Assembly (NCBI GenBank): GCA_900312665.1
Contig: ONZQ02000003.1
Coordinates: 1,592,986-1,656,985 of the forward strand
Direction of reading: 5' to 3'
DNA length: 64,000 bases
DNA from: Cephalotrichum gorgonifer
Taxonomy: Eukaryota > Ascomycota > Sordariomycetes > Microascales > Microascaceae
Positions 21,281 to 33,100 of the stretch are shown here, piece by piece. The position numbers were made by a program, and so were the translations under genes. The notes beneath the pieces are model-generated. The model did not search any database, was not told the origin of the DNA, and saw only the letters and a program-made list of their open reading frames with translations. How positions within the stretch are numbered: position 1 is the stretch's first letter; each line of letters starts with the position of its first letter.

Positions 21281-22347
21281 TTTTAGTGGCTGCCCTTGAA
21301 CTTGTCTTGCCCTTTAAAATAGTAATGGTCGAACCTCTTTCGGAAATAGCTGCAGTTCGGGTGGAAAGACACGAGATGAGAGCGGCAAGCAGAAGATGGG
21401 GAATCAGCTGAATTTATAGATGAATACGAGGCCTTTATTCTGGCCTGATCACGCATGGGGCCAGGCAGGATGAAGTTTTAGAGTAAAAAAATGGGAGGAG
21501 GAGGAGGCTTATTATTTCTTATTCCTTCTTCGGGCCCTTCGCATGTGCTCAACGCACGCGAGCATACTTTCCGCCTGCAGCCTCCATGAGATAACAGAAC
21601 AGGGGTTCGTTCGGAGGCAGCAGCGTTGGGTGAATCAGAGCCGCCCTGCCTTGCGCCCGGAAAGTGAGTAATAGCGGCCGGATTCGGTGTGGGCACGCGC
21701 GCAGGATGGACATTTTTTGGCATTTTGGGTGAGACCTGCGAGAAATGGAAGTTGCGACTCCGTGTAGCTGGAAGTAGCGACTGACTATTTGCTACTCTTG
21801 CTGCTGGTATGACCCCACAACAAGAGGCAGCCGCGGTGGCTGGCGTGAGCTGAGGTGAGGAGAGGCGGCGCTAGTCATGCAGGTGATGCAGCCGACACCT
21901 TCACCAATGTCACAACTCAGCCACCCTCCTGTACGTGTTGTGCATACATCAGACTTCAGACCTCAGGCTTTCAGACTTTTTCAGGGGATCCGTTCGGCGG
22001 CGGAGCAATGCCGAAAAGTGTAAAATTACATACTTCTACTGGCTTCCTCCACCAGACAGGGCCCCTCTTCCTACTCCCTGTAACCCCGCCGACAGGGGAA
22101 TAGAGTGGCTATTAAGAACAGCCGACGTGGTTGACGAGAACGTCTCGGTTTGGACTCAAGTTGACCCGAAGCCCGTCCTGCCTTACTATTATTACTACCC
22201 GCTTGAATCCTGGAGTCCCAGCTCTCAGCACCTCGGAGGCAGCCATTAGCCATCCCGGTGCTACCGTATGATAACCTTGCCCCCCCTTTCGTCCACCCTT
22301 CAAACACTGCTATCTGACAGACGTCCGTCCCCCCACGCCAGGCCGAC
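21281..22347. other. Intergenic: phosphatase promoter and kinase 3' side
   Basis: No gene found. Both neighbours are on the minus strand, so this is the phosphatase promoter and the 3' flank of the kinase. Confidence 0.5.
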
Positions 22348-23800
22348 TTAGAAGTCCTTAAAATATAGATCGTACGTCGCCGCCATCTCGTCGGTATAAT
22401 CGTCATGCTTCCCGTCGTCCTCGGGGTATCTCTCGAAGCATTGCGAGTCGTCGGGCGATTTGATGGGCGGAATGATGGGACCCTTGTTGCGGCGGTTGTA
22501 GACGTCGTCCCAGTCCACGCCTTGGAAGAACGGGTGCTCCTTCACCCTCGCTGCGCCCCCGCTCATGTTGCCTAGCCTCTTCGACCTGTCGACCGTGCAG
22601 AATTGGCGGATGAGGTCTTTCGCCTCAGACGACGTCGCTGGTTGCCTGGGGAAAGCCACTGGCTTCTCCACGATCCTACACCGGAGAAGAGGTTTGTCAG
22701 CAAATGCTTGACCACTCGTCACCTTCACAGAGGTCGCACCGCCCGACGTTCCCACTCATCGTGACATACTGTTTATAGATTTCAATAGGATTCTGGTGCC
22801 AGAACGGTGGATAGCCGTGCAAGAACTCGTACAGCAGAATGCCCAAGGCCCACCAGTCCACGGCCGTGGTATGGCCTTTGTTCTGGATCACCTCGGGAGC
22901 GAGGTACTCTGGTGTGCCGCAGAGGGTGTACGTCTCGACCGGTTTGTTGCCGTCCCGTCCCAGCCGCTTCGCGAAGCCAAAGTCGACGAGCTTGATGTGG
23001 CCCTCGGCGTCTAGCAAGAGGTTCTCCGGCTTCAGGTCGCGGTAGGCTACCCCGCCCTGCTGCTCGTGGAGGTATTCGAGCACCAGAACAAGCTCACATA
23101 TGTAGAACCGTGCCGTTGGCTCGGAAAAGGGGCGCATCTTCCTAAGATAGGTAAATACCTCACCTCCTGGGACGTAGTCCAGCAATATGTACAAGCAGTC
23201 GCGGTCGGAGAAGGAGGCGACTAGGTTTGTAATGAAGGGATGGCCAGTTACATCGCCGAGGATGGCGCGCTCTTGGCGGACATGGTCGAGTTGCTTCAGC
23301 CGTATGACTGTAGTTGTGTATTAGTACGTAGGTGACCCCTCACGCGTGTCTTGCGGACCAGCACTGGAGAAGAGGGGGGGTTAGATCCCGGAAGAATCAA
23401 ATGATACCTTCGGTTTTGCGGAGGATCTTGAGTGCAAAGACTCTGCTTGACTTGTCCGATACCGCCTCGGCAGGCCTTACCAGGCATACCCGGGCGAAGG
23501 TACCTGCCCGCGGGCGGTTGTTAGCCCGCGTCACGGCGACGCTCTCCAGGTTACGGCAGGCATTAGGAGCAGAGGGGGGTTACGCGAACCTGTACCAAGC
23601 GTCCTAATAACACGAAAGTCATGGGGGGAGAGGCGGAGCGCGCCGTGAGCATGCGCCGCCTCGAGATCCCTTCCCCCATGGCTCGCGTTACGGAGCGCAA
23701 GGGGATCGTGGCAACTGGTGGACGACGATGACGTCGTCGACGGGGCCGGTCGCCCTATTGTTGGAGGCACGGGGACCGCCGTGGCGACCTTGCTCGCCAT
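22348..23800 (-). CDS. cAMP-dependent protein kinase catalytic subunit (PKA-C, second type)
   Basis: AGC-family Ser/Thr kinase. Four exons on the minus strand (23590-23800, 23408-23503, 22770-23307, 22348-22675) encode 390 residues. Motifs in order: glycine loop GTGTFARV, VAIK-type lysine in FALKIL, YRDLKPEN catalytic loop, DFGFAKR, activation loop TYTLCGTPEY with its phospho-Thr, and APEVI. The protein ends exactly in FKDF, the FxxF end that marks PKA catalytic subunits and sets them apart from PKB or PKC types. The short Ser/Thr/Pro-rich N-terminus (about 60 residues) lacks the long glutamine-rich extension of the main fungal PkaC1, so this is likely the second isoform (cpk2/pkaC2 type). 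Regulation by cAMP through the regulatory subunit is expected from the family. Confidence 0.92.
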
Positions 23801-25868
23801 CCTGAAATGATCAAGGGTCTTGTCGAGCTTTGAGCGAATGGAACCGGCCGTGAGCCGAAAGTGCTTCGATGTTTGAGGCGTCGTGGCGGCAGCCGTCGTG
23901 GACTCAATAGAGCCCGACGGAATCAGGATTCCTGCGGTGCCCTGGAGGGGGAGCGAGGATAGAGCAGAACCTCCAAGATACCAGGCAGTTGCGATGGGAT
24001 CTGATACAGGGGGCCGAAACTCGTAGGCAGGTAGGTTAGGTATATTGGGCTCGAGCGCCCACGTCCGAGAGGAGAATGGAAGAAGAGTTAAGGCTCAGGT
24101 GAAACTAGGTTAAGATGCGCTCAAGGAGAGGGAGGTCTTGCGTGGGTGACATGTCCGTTTGATGCTTGCTGTTTACTGTTTGCCGGTATAAGGAATAGCC
24201 ACACCTGCTGTGCGGAGGTGGGAGGAGCAAGAGGTAAGACGGAATAGCTGGGGTGAATCGCGGATCGCGGCAGGGAGCTGAAGGGCCGCCGCTGACATTG
24301 ATGTCGTCGCCAGATGCGCGGGGTTCGAGGGAACAATGTGGGCGGGCGGGTCCAATTACTGGCTAGCGACTGTTAGCGACCTGGATTCCAGCCAAGCAAA
24401 ATGCTATGACGCAACAGCTGAAGGAATGGAACCCGCCTGCCCGCTGTCCAGGTACGAGCGAGACGTGTATTCGTACCACCTAATAGTGTACTCACATGGG
24501 CCACCGCGGCCTGGTGACTACAATAACGGTGGTGTGGGTGGGCGGGGAAAGTACTCGTACTTGGAGGGAGAAGGAACCTTAGTAGCTAGCTACACTTTGC
24601 GACTTGTACTCTCGGTATTGGTCTGGCATCCTGGCATTTTCCCCGTCTTGACCGATTGATCAGTTGGAAGGGCAATCGATCGCTCGTATCCATCGGTCGC
24701 GACCTCATCCTCCTCGGATTGAACCGAATGGGAAGTGGTGACGAGGCATAATACCGTAATACATGCTCCGTAATACATACCACGAGTACCCAGGTATTCC
24801 ATGTAATCAGCCCAGGAGCAGGAGGGGTAACCCACATTTGCTGTCACTCCGCTGAAACTCCAGGCTGTCGCCATTGCCCTACAGCAGCGTCCGCCCTACC
24901 GACTGCGGGGGTGCATGGATGGCGTCCGCTGTCACTCAACGGTTACCGATGTGCAGTACCGCCGCCGTTGCGCCGCTTTTCATGAGAACTCCCGACAAGA
25001 CGGATGCTACATTCTAAAGTATAGATACTCGTATATATACGTCGATCATTTAGGTACCTGGGTAACGAATTTTCTACACAGGAGAATGCAGGTACAGAGG
25101 TATTACTCGCACATCCTTCCATGGCGGCAGAAATTCCCCTTTTCCATGAACGAGACGCACCGCCTTCAACCAGGACAGGAAGCCAAGTGAGGCGATTCGG
25201 TTGGAGCTGAGATGGCGATTATTGAAAAAACGGGGTACGGTGTACGGTGGGTGGGTGGTGGGTGGGTGGTGGGTGGCCCTACTGCAAGTCAAGTCACCCA
25301 ATGGCGAGGAATGGCAATAGGAATGGATTACTACGTAATACTCCGTGCCCGTACAAAGATTATTATTACAAAGGAGCCATCCCGTTCTCGTACCGTTCGA
25401 AACCCGCCCGCATGACACGGACTTCTCCGTTTGCCTGGAGCACCAGGACAGCACCAGGACGACCTGAGCTCTCGCCGGTTTGTACGAGAACGAAACCCCG
25501 CCGTCCAACAACACAGCAAAAGCAGCGCCTCACTGCGACCGGCGACACTGTCCATTCCCAGAAACCAATACTCCTTCCACGAGCTCCATCCGCCGCCCTT
25601 CCAATATACAGCCGAGTCTCACCCTGCCACCCTCGCCAACCTCCTTGCCCGCGCGTGTTACCGGCTAACCAGGGTGGCCTGGTCGCTTCTCTTCTCCTCT
25701 CCTTTTCGGCCTTTGACCCGCGACCTTTGACCCACGACCTTGATCTCCGCTCAACCTTGTCCAATTGCCCGTGAAACCTCACTCTCAACACCCTCCTGCC
25801 GCTCCATCGCTGAACTCAGTCTACCCCGATCCGTGGGGATGACAGCTCCCCCCCACCTACATTGAACC
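23801..25868. other. Divergent promoter region, PKA / TBC gene
   Basis: Two-kilobase space between divergent starts. No coding gene is supported. It contains a G-rich GGGT repeat (25246-25276) and GTAC-type motifs near 24551. The last 500 bases before the TBC gene are pyrimidine-rich. Confidence 0.5.
25246..25276 (+). repeat. GGGT-rich repeat, possible G-quadruplex
   Basis: Run of GGTGGGTGGGTGGT-type units with at least four GGG tracts separated by one to four bases, within the PKA/TBC divergent promoter. Confidence 0.7.
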
Positions 25869-28800
25869 ATGTTGAACTTCTCGAGCTTCGTGCAGAAGGC
25901 TCAGCAGCTGATCGACCCGACCCAGGGACTGAACCTGACCAACTCTGATCGCAATCCTTCAAAGGCTGTCCTCTTCCAGGGCCAGTTCCGGCTGCCAGCC
26001 TCGCAGACGCCCCTATATGAGATCAATGCCGAGTTGACGATACCGCCCTCCAATGTCACCCATGGAGACAAGGCCACAGATGCGGGTTGGCACTATGCTG
26101 GCAAGCTCCACCTGTCCGAGTCCTTCATGTGCTTCTCCACCACCCCGACTAGCTTCGACAGGAGCGCGAGTGCGTCTACATCGTCGTTATTCACCGGCCA
26201 GACACACGGTGGAGGTCCCAGCGGCAATGGTTTTACCTTTCCCCTCTGCGCTATACGAAGAGTAGAGAGGTTGAACAGCCAGAATTTCCAAGTGAGACGA
26301 GCCCATGCCCATACCTCCATATTTCTCTGCCTCGCCCCCAAGCATACGGGCGCCTGTGGGCACTAGTTCTGACTCCTCTTGCCTCAGTTCGCTCTCGCCA
26401 TCACGACATGGAATGGCTTCATGCAAGAGGCATCCAGGAATAAGGACACGACAAAAGAATCCCCGAGCATCCGGGAGCAGCGAATAACCATACACCTGGC
26501 CAGCACGCGCCAGGCCTGCGAGAGGTTCTGCGACGGCCTAAAGCGCGGCCTCCGATCCAACGTCGTCAACGTCCCCAAAATGAAGCGCGTCGCTACACAC
26601 TGCTACTCCGAATACCTCCTCCGCTCCGACGACAGAAAAAACGCCGACCCTCCCGATGCAGGTCTCGGGATGATCTTCCGATATCCCGGTGATGCTAAGA
26701 AGATGCGAGATCGCGCAAAGATGCGGTTATGGGCCGAGTACTTGAGAGACAACGGAAGGAACCTAACCTTGATCCGACAACCTACTTTTCACAAGCTTAT
26801 CCGCGTCGGTCTACCGAACCGCCTGAGGGGGGAAATCTGGGAGCTGACGTCCGGGTCGATATACCTGAGGCTGGAGAACCCTACCTTATATACCGATACC
26901 TTGACCAAGTTCGCCGGAAGGGAGTCTCTCGCCATCGATGAGATCGAGAAGGACCTGAACCGGAGTCTACCGGAATACCCGGGCTTCCAGAGCGAGGAGG
27001 GAATCGGCCGCTTACGAAGGGTCCTGACCGCGTATAGCTGGGTCGACGAGGACGTCGGATACTGCCAGGCGATGAACATCGTCGTCGCCGCCTTGCTCAT
27101 CTACATGTCGGAGTCGCAGGCGTTCTTCCTGCTCTCAACCCTCTGTAGTAGGCTTGCTCCGGGTTACTACTCCACGACCATGTATGGAACGTTACTCGAT
27201 CAAAAGGTCTTCGAGTGTCTCGTCGAGAAGACAATGCCAATCCTATGGGACCATCTAGCAAAGAACGACATCCAACTATCCGTCGTCTCCTTGCCCTGGT
27301 TCCTCTCGCTGTACATCAACTCCATGCCACTATACTTCGCGACCAGGGTCCTAGATGTCTTCTTCATCGAGGGCCCCAAGGTGCTCTTCCAGGTTGGTCT
27401 CGCGATTCTGCGGATCAACGGCGAGGAGCTCCTAGATACCACTGACGACGGAGCTTTCATATCCATCCTCAAGGGGTACTTTGCGCGGTTGGGTGAGTCG
27501 GCTCACCCCAGGTCGGAGAACCCGAAGCTCCGCGCTGTCACGCGGTTCCAGGAGCTGCTCGTGGTGGCATTCAAGGAGTTCTCAGCCATCACCCACAGCA
27601 GCATCACGGACCTCCGGCTGAAGAACAAGGACGCCGTCCTGAACAACATCGAGAACTTTGCGAAGCGGACGTCCATCCGCAACCTAGGGCCGGAAAGCAA
27701 ACTGCTAACCCCCGAGGAGCTCAGCGCCCTCTACGATCGGTTTTACGGCATGCTCTACGAGCGGCAGCAGCGGGCGCAGATCTTGGAGGAGCAGCGGCGA
27801 AAGGCTAGGCCCAACCGCGGGCGGGTGACTGACCTTTTTCCGGGCGGCAACAGCAATCACAGTATCGAGAAGGGGAGGGTTGGCCTCGGGCCTAGCACTA
27901 GCCTGATGGACTACGACGGCTTCCGGGAGTTCCTGGCAGGAATAGCCAAGTGGGCCATCGCCGACACACCTCCGACACCCAGGAGGGATACGTTCTCCGA
28001 GCGGGATAGAAACTCTTACTACCAGCACTCGACGCAACAGCCCGACGCCTGGGGTGGCGGCCCCGAGCCTGCCGACCACGAGTTCATGCAGCGCCTCTTC
28101 AAGAAGTGGGACGTGGACTCGACGGGCGGGCTGACGCTCCAGAACGTCGTGACGGGGCTCGCGCGGATCAAGACAAAGCGCGAGATAATGGGCACTATCA
28201 ACTACTTCTTCGACCTCTACGACGACAACGGGGATGGGAAGGTGGACCGCGAGGGCATCCTGCGGATGTCCGAGGCGCTCCTGTTCCTCTCCCGGAGAGG
28301 TCTAGAGGGGACTCCGAGCGAGCCCTCCAATACACCCAACGGCGAGGGAACCCCCAGCGCGGAGGCGTCCCAGCTCAACCTCTCTGGGCCTTCCAACAAC
28401 GAGAAGTTCCTCAGCAGCGTGAGCGCCTTTATCAGGCGGTGCTTCGAGTACGCTGACCCAGACCACCCGAGTAACCAGAAGGCGAAGGCCGAGGCGGAGG
28501 AGCTCCCTGAGGAGCCGGACGAGAGCAACGCCTTTGCCATAGGTGATGACGAAGACGAAGACGAGGAGGAGGATCTACTCGTATCGTCCAGACCATCGTC
28601 ACCGACGGGTACCCCCAGCGCGGCGAAGCCCCCGCCGTCCCTCGCCCTAAATACCGAGAACCCCCACAGAAAAGTCTCGAAGGCGCAGTCCGAGGCCGCG
28701 AACGCCGCCCTCGACCCCGCCAACCCGCTCCACATCACACTCCCCACGTTCCGCATGGTCGTGCTCGCCGACGAGCTCCTGGAGCAGTTCTTCGAGTCGT

Positions 28801-29261
28801 CCTTCCCCGTCTCCTTCCACATCACCGACGGCCTGCCGCCGCAGACGTCCCGCGCGCCCGGCGGCGGGCTGACCACCTTTGCTAGCCTCGGGCTCGGGCC
28901 CCGGGCGGCGCAGGTCGTCCCCGGGGGTGGCAAGGGGCTCCGCGGGGTGCTGGACAATATCGTCACGGACGGGATGAGGGTGGCGACGGAGGTGAGGAGG
29001 AGGATGGAGGAGGCGCAGAGGGAGCTGGAGATGAATGCCGCGCCCGGGCAGCAGGGGCAGCAGCCGGATGATGAGGACGAGGACGAGGATGTGGGGAGGA
29101 GGGTCGGAGCCGGAGAGTTCGAGAGGCGGAGTGTGCGGAGCGAGGACAGGGACCTACTCTCCGGGGCGGATGCGGAGGCCGGGGGCGAGGGGAGGACGGG
29201 CGAGTTGGTTGATGTTGGGGAGAGTTCGGGAAAGGGGGTCGTGGAGTTTGATGGGAGGTGA
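25869..29261 (+). CDS. GRAM-TBC-EF-hand Rab GTPase-activating protein (Gyp2/TBC1D8-9 type)
   Basis: GTPase-activating protein for a Rab/Ypt GTPase in membrane traffic. Two exons (25869-26291 and 26388-29261, phase 0) encode 1098 residues. A GRAM domain covers about residues 45-160 and is split by the intron. The TBC domain starts at GLPNRLRGEIW near residue 281 and keeps both catalytic fingers, the Arg in IEKDLNRSLPEY (about 327-337) and the Gln in GYCQAMN (about 365-371). Further on there is an EF-hand pair: a degenerate one near KWDVDSTGG and a good loop DLYDDNGDGKVDREG. The C-terminal third is acidic and low in complexity. The order GRAM-TBC-EF-hand is that of yeast Gyp2/Mdr1 and human TBC1D8/9. 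The start codon follows a pyrimidine-rich leader. Confidence 0.93.
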
Positions 29262-30105
29262 TGGGGAGGGTTGTAGAGGGCTTAGGAGAGGTCAGCCAGG
29301 GGCAGGCAAGGCGCACTGGAAAGCGGGGAGGAGAGGGGCGATCGATGTACATCGGGGGACGACCGTTTTCTGCATCTTGGTTCATGTTTGTGGGAGTAGG
29401 GATTGGCCGGTGGGGCTGGTGCAAGGCATGTTTTCTTCTAAACGGTATAAATCATCCGTAAACAATTGGTTCTTGAAAGCGACAAAAGATGCATCTTATC
29501 CCATAATCGGGGGAAAAAAGAGGGGGAGGGGGGGAACGAGTCTTAAGCTATGCCTGCACCGAAAATGGGCCACAACCCGGAAGACCATCTCTGAGTAGGC
29601 GAAAAGCGAATGGAGACACCTACTTCGAAGAGAGAAAGGGGGGAGCCGGTTTCCACCGACTCACGATAGTGGGAGCCTCACAAGAGAGAGTCGCGATGAC
29701 GCCAGAAGAAAACACCTTAAATAGACGCCAGAAACTCGCATTCAGCCACCTTTCCCGCGCACGGAGCAGCCCTAACCAAGTACGGTTGGGGTTGTCAAGT
29801 TAAAGTCGGTCCAGAAACACGCGTAGATTTCGTTCCACACAGAGAACCGAAAAAGGGAAGAAGTAAAGAAAAAAAAGAAAAACCAAAAAAGAAACTAAAC
29901 CGCCCAAAAAGTACATCACGAGTCGTTCCTCGCTGGTATCATTTCCCCATAACTGCATTCAAGATCCCTCCCCGCCTACCCACATACCACACGCTGTCTT
30001 CCCCCCTAGCTCATATAGATTCGTACGGCCTCGTAAACCAGTGGTCATCCCCTCGAGCCCTTTCTCTCTTGCCCACCCCCTCCCAAGTTCCCAAGCGCGC
30101 CCTCC
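29262..30105. other. Convergent 3' intergenic space
   Basis: 3' flanks of the convergent TBC and RhoGEF genes. An A-rich stretch lies at about 29865-29900. No gene seen. Confidence 0.5.
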
Positions 30106-33100
30106 CTACTTCTCCCTGTGCCCGTCGTTCAGGAGCATCTCCAGCACAACCTGCATACCCGGGATCTCCGGGTGCGTCATCCCAATCTTCACCGTCGCCC
30201 TCGAGTCCACCTGGCCCGAGGCGTTCTGTATCGGCGCCGCCAGCCCCCCTTCCACCGCCGTCGTCCCCGTCGGGCCCCTGGTCCCGTAGTCGAGGCACCT
30301 GACGTCCCTGCCCGCGATGATCTGCCTCAACCGCCCGTTCTCCGCGTTGCGCACCTCCACGTAGTCGTCGTTGAAGAGGATGAGGTATTGCCCGCACAGC
30401 GTCGCGCCCTTGGCCTTCTTCTGCTTCCCCGAGTACTCCATGATCAGCGTCCGCGACACGTCGCCGTGCTTATCGACGTACACGGCGCAGTCCTCGTACG
30501 TGAGCAGGAACTCCTGGTCGTTGAGCCGGAACATCCCCAGCGGCCTCTGGTCGCGGATCCGGCTCGCGATGTTGGCGATGGCCGCGTGCTTCACGTCCGG
30601 GATCGACATGGGCTGCTTCTTGTCGAGCGTCAGGAGCTCGAAGCCCTTGGCGGTCGACACGGCGATGTAGCTGTGGAAGAGGTTGAGCGAGTAGCACTCC
30701 GTCGGGAAGAAGAACTCGTCGTAGTCGCGGAAGGTCTCCGTTACGCCCGACGTCTTCTTGCTGCTGCTCAGCCACTTGGACTTCTTCTCCGCCGCGCGAT
30801 GGAAGACGGGCTCGAGGACCTTGAAGAACGTGTTGTGCACGCCCTCCTTCTTCTTGTAGAAGACGAGCATGCGGTCCTTCATCCGCGCGGCCGCGAAGAA
30901 CGACACGTCCTTCGCCAGGCGTTGCGGTGCTCGCCGGGAGTTGTCGTGGGCCGGCGCGGGGAAATTCGAGACGGGCGCGACGACGTCGAGGGGGTATGAT
31001 ATCAGAGAGCGGTCTACGATCATGAGGCATACCTGGAACTCCTCTAGGACCGCTATCTGCGTGACCTTTTGAGTCTTAGGCTCTGTCTGTCATCGGAAGT
31101 CAGCATGTGAGGTTCGGAGGCAAGCTTTGCGGGGGGAGGACGTACCTTTTGCCAGCCACGAGGATCTGAGGCGTCCGAGATGTATACCCCGTAATCCGTC
31201 CCGATGGCGATAATGGACTTCCCGTAGGCGGAGAAGCCCGTCGCGCAGTTCACCTGCGCGCGGCATACCGGTGCCGGCCCCCTTCCAGGGCCATACACTG
31301 CCTCCAGATCCCTGATGGACCGATCCAGAGGCGTCCCCTCAATCTTGACCGAAGGCTGCTTCCCGATCGCCGAAACGGAGTCGTAGGCGAACGCGCTGTC
31401 AGCCAGGACGCGCAGCTTGAATGGCTCGGCATTCTGTAGGGCGAGCGCCTGCGCATGGAGTGTCTTGGCCTCGATAATCTTGCTGCACCATTCCTGCCGG
31501 GCTTGCGGGGTTGCCGCATAGAGGGTATATATCTCATGCCCAAGGTGCTTGACCCTGAAGGGGTACATGACCTTCCCTTCGTTATCCGTCGCCATCGCTG
31601 GTCCTAGCCGCGGCGCACTGACGACTGACGAGCCCGAGTTGACATGTTCAAGCCCTGGTCGGTCGCTACCGTTAGTCGTTATCCTACTGAGCTTGCTGTC
31701 CGAGACGGAGGTCGTCGTCCTGCCCAGCGGCGTCGTAAGACCCTTTTGCTTCGTCACGGCGTCTTCGGTGAAGCTGTCGAGGAACAATAAGGGCATCGGT
31801 ATTGGCTAGGAGCCGCGCGTTAGTACACAATCCAACAAAGCTACGCCGAAAAGAGGGAAACCAGTCATACCTCTTTTGAGACGTCAAATTTCCTGCCCGC
31901 CCCTCCGCCCTTGTTGACCGTCTTGGCGATAATGAGGTAATGGTCAAAGAGAAGGGCATGGCTTTCCACCCATCTCATGCCCTTGGAACCTATCCGCTGA
32001 ACGTCGCCCTGGAAGAGAAGTTTCCGCCCGAGATGGTCCAGATTCAGCATCGCCTGGAATCCTGGCCGCAAGACGAGCATCGCGTTAAGTTCCATCATCT
32101 CCGCCTGCCTCTGCATCTCCGCCACCCTCTGGTCGCACTCCAGGGTTACGGTACGGATCTCCTCGATGGCCTTGGCGAGGTTGGTTTTCTCTTCACTTTC
32201 TCCCAGCATATTCTTCTCCACCGTGTCCAACAGGAACGAGTACCTCTGCAGGCGCGTGATGGGCGTCTTTAAGAAATGCGTCCAGTCCAGTCGCTCGGAG
32301 CGCTTGTGAGAACGGACCTGGTCCAGGAACTGGCGGAAGTGGAGGTTGCGTTCCGCCTCCCGCTTCATCAGGAATAACGCCAGAGGATACGCAGACGCGT
32401 ATTCCACATACGCAGTTCTCGCCTTGCGAATCCATTCGCGGAACAGGTCGCTGAATCCGGTTATCCAGGGCCCCTGCTCTTGCTGTCGGTACTTGAGCTG
32501 GGCAAGCAGATGGTTCTTGTTCGTGGCCTGCACCGCGTCGACCTTCCCGAATACCTTCTCCAAGAACCTCTCCATATTCTGCGGCGCTATGATAGGCGGC
32601 TGTCGAGTGCGAAGTTGATCTCGGTACAGTACTCGGAGCACCTCTAACTGGCCCATGTATCCCTCCTCGCTCGTGACGATCTCGTGAAGAACATTCTGCT
32701 TCTCGATCTCTTTCTTATGCTTTCCCTGGATGCTTTCCTTCGTAAGCTTGAAGAAGGTTGCCCAGTCTTCCTGCTTGACAGAATCCTCGGATAACAAGTC
32801 GTCGATGTTCGCCTTCTTCAGCGTCCGGGTACAGTGATGCGAATAGCAGCGGCCATACGCTTCGACCTCGTGCAGCTTCGGGGCGTAACATCCGGAACCT
32901 GTCAATTGCCACAGTACGCCGGAGATGGCTCCGGGTCCAAACTTGACCCATTCCTCCTCGGGAACCAGGATACCCGACTGAAGCATGATATCAACGACCC
33001 GCACACTGAGTGTTTCGGCGTCCGCAACATTCATCGTCGGGACCTTGGCAGTGAACAGCCTCACTAACCCTTCCTCGATGGTCTTCTGCTTCAGGTCGGG

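Noticed and set aside
30118..30999. 293-codon frame antisense to the Rho1 GEF
   Set aside because: Shadow frame of the CNH domain exon with no family signal.
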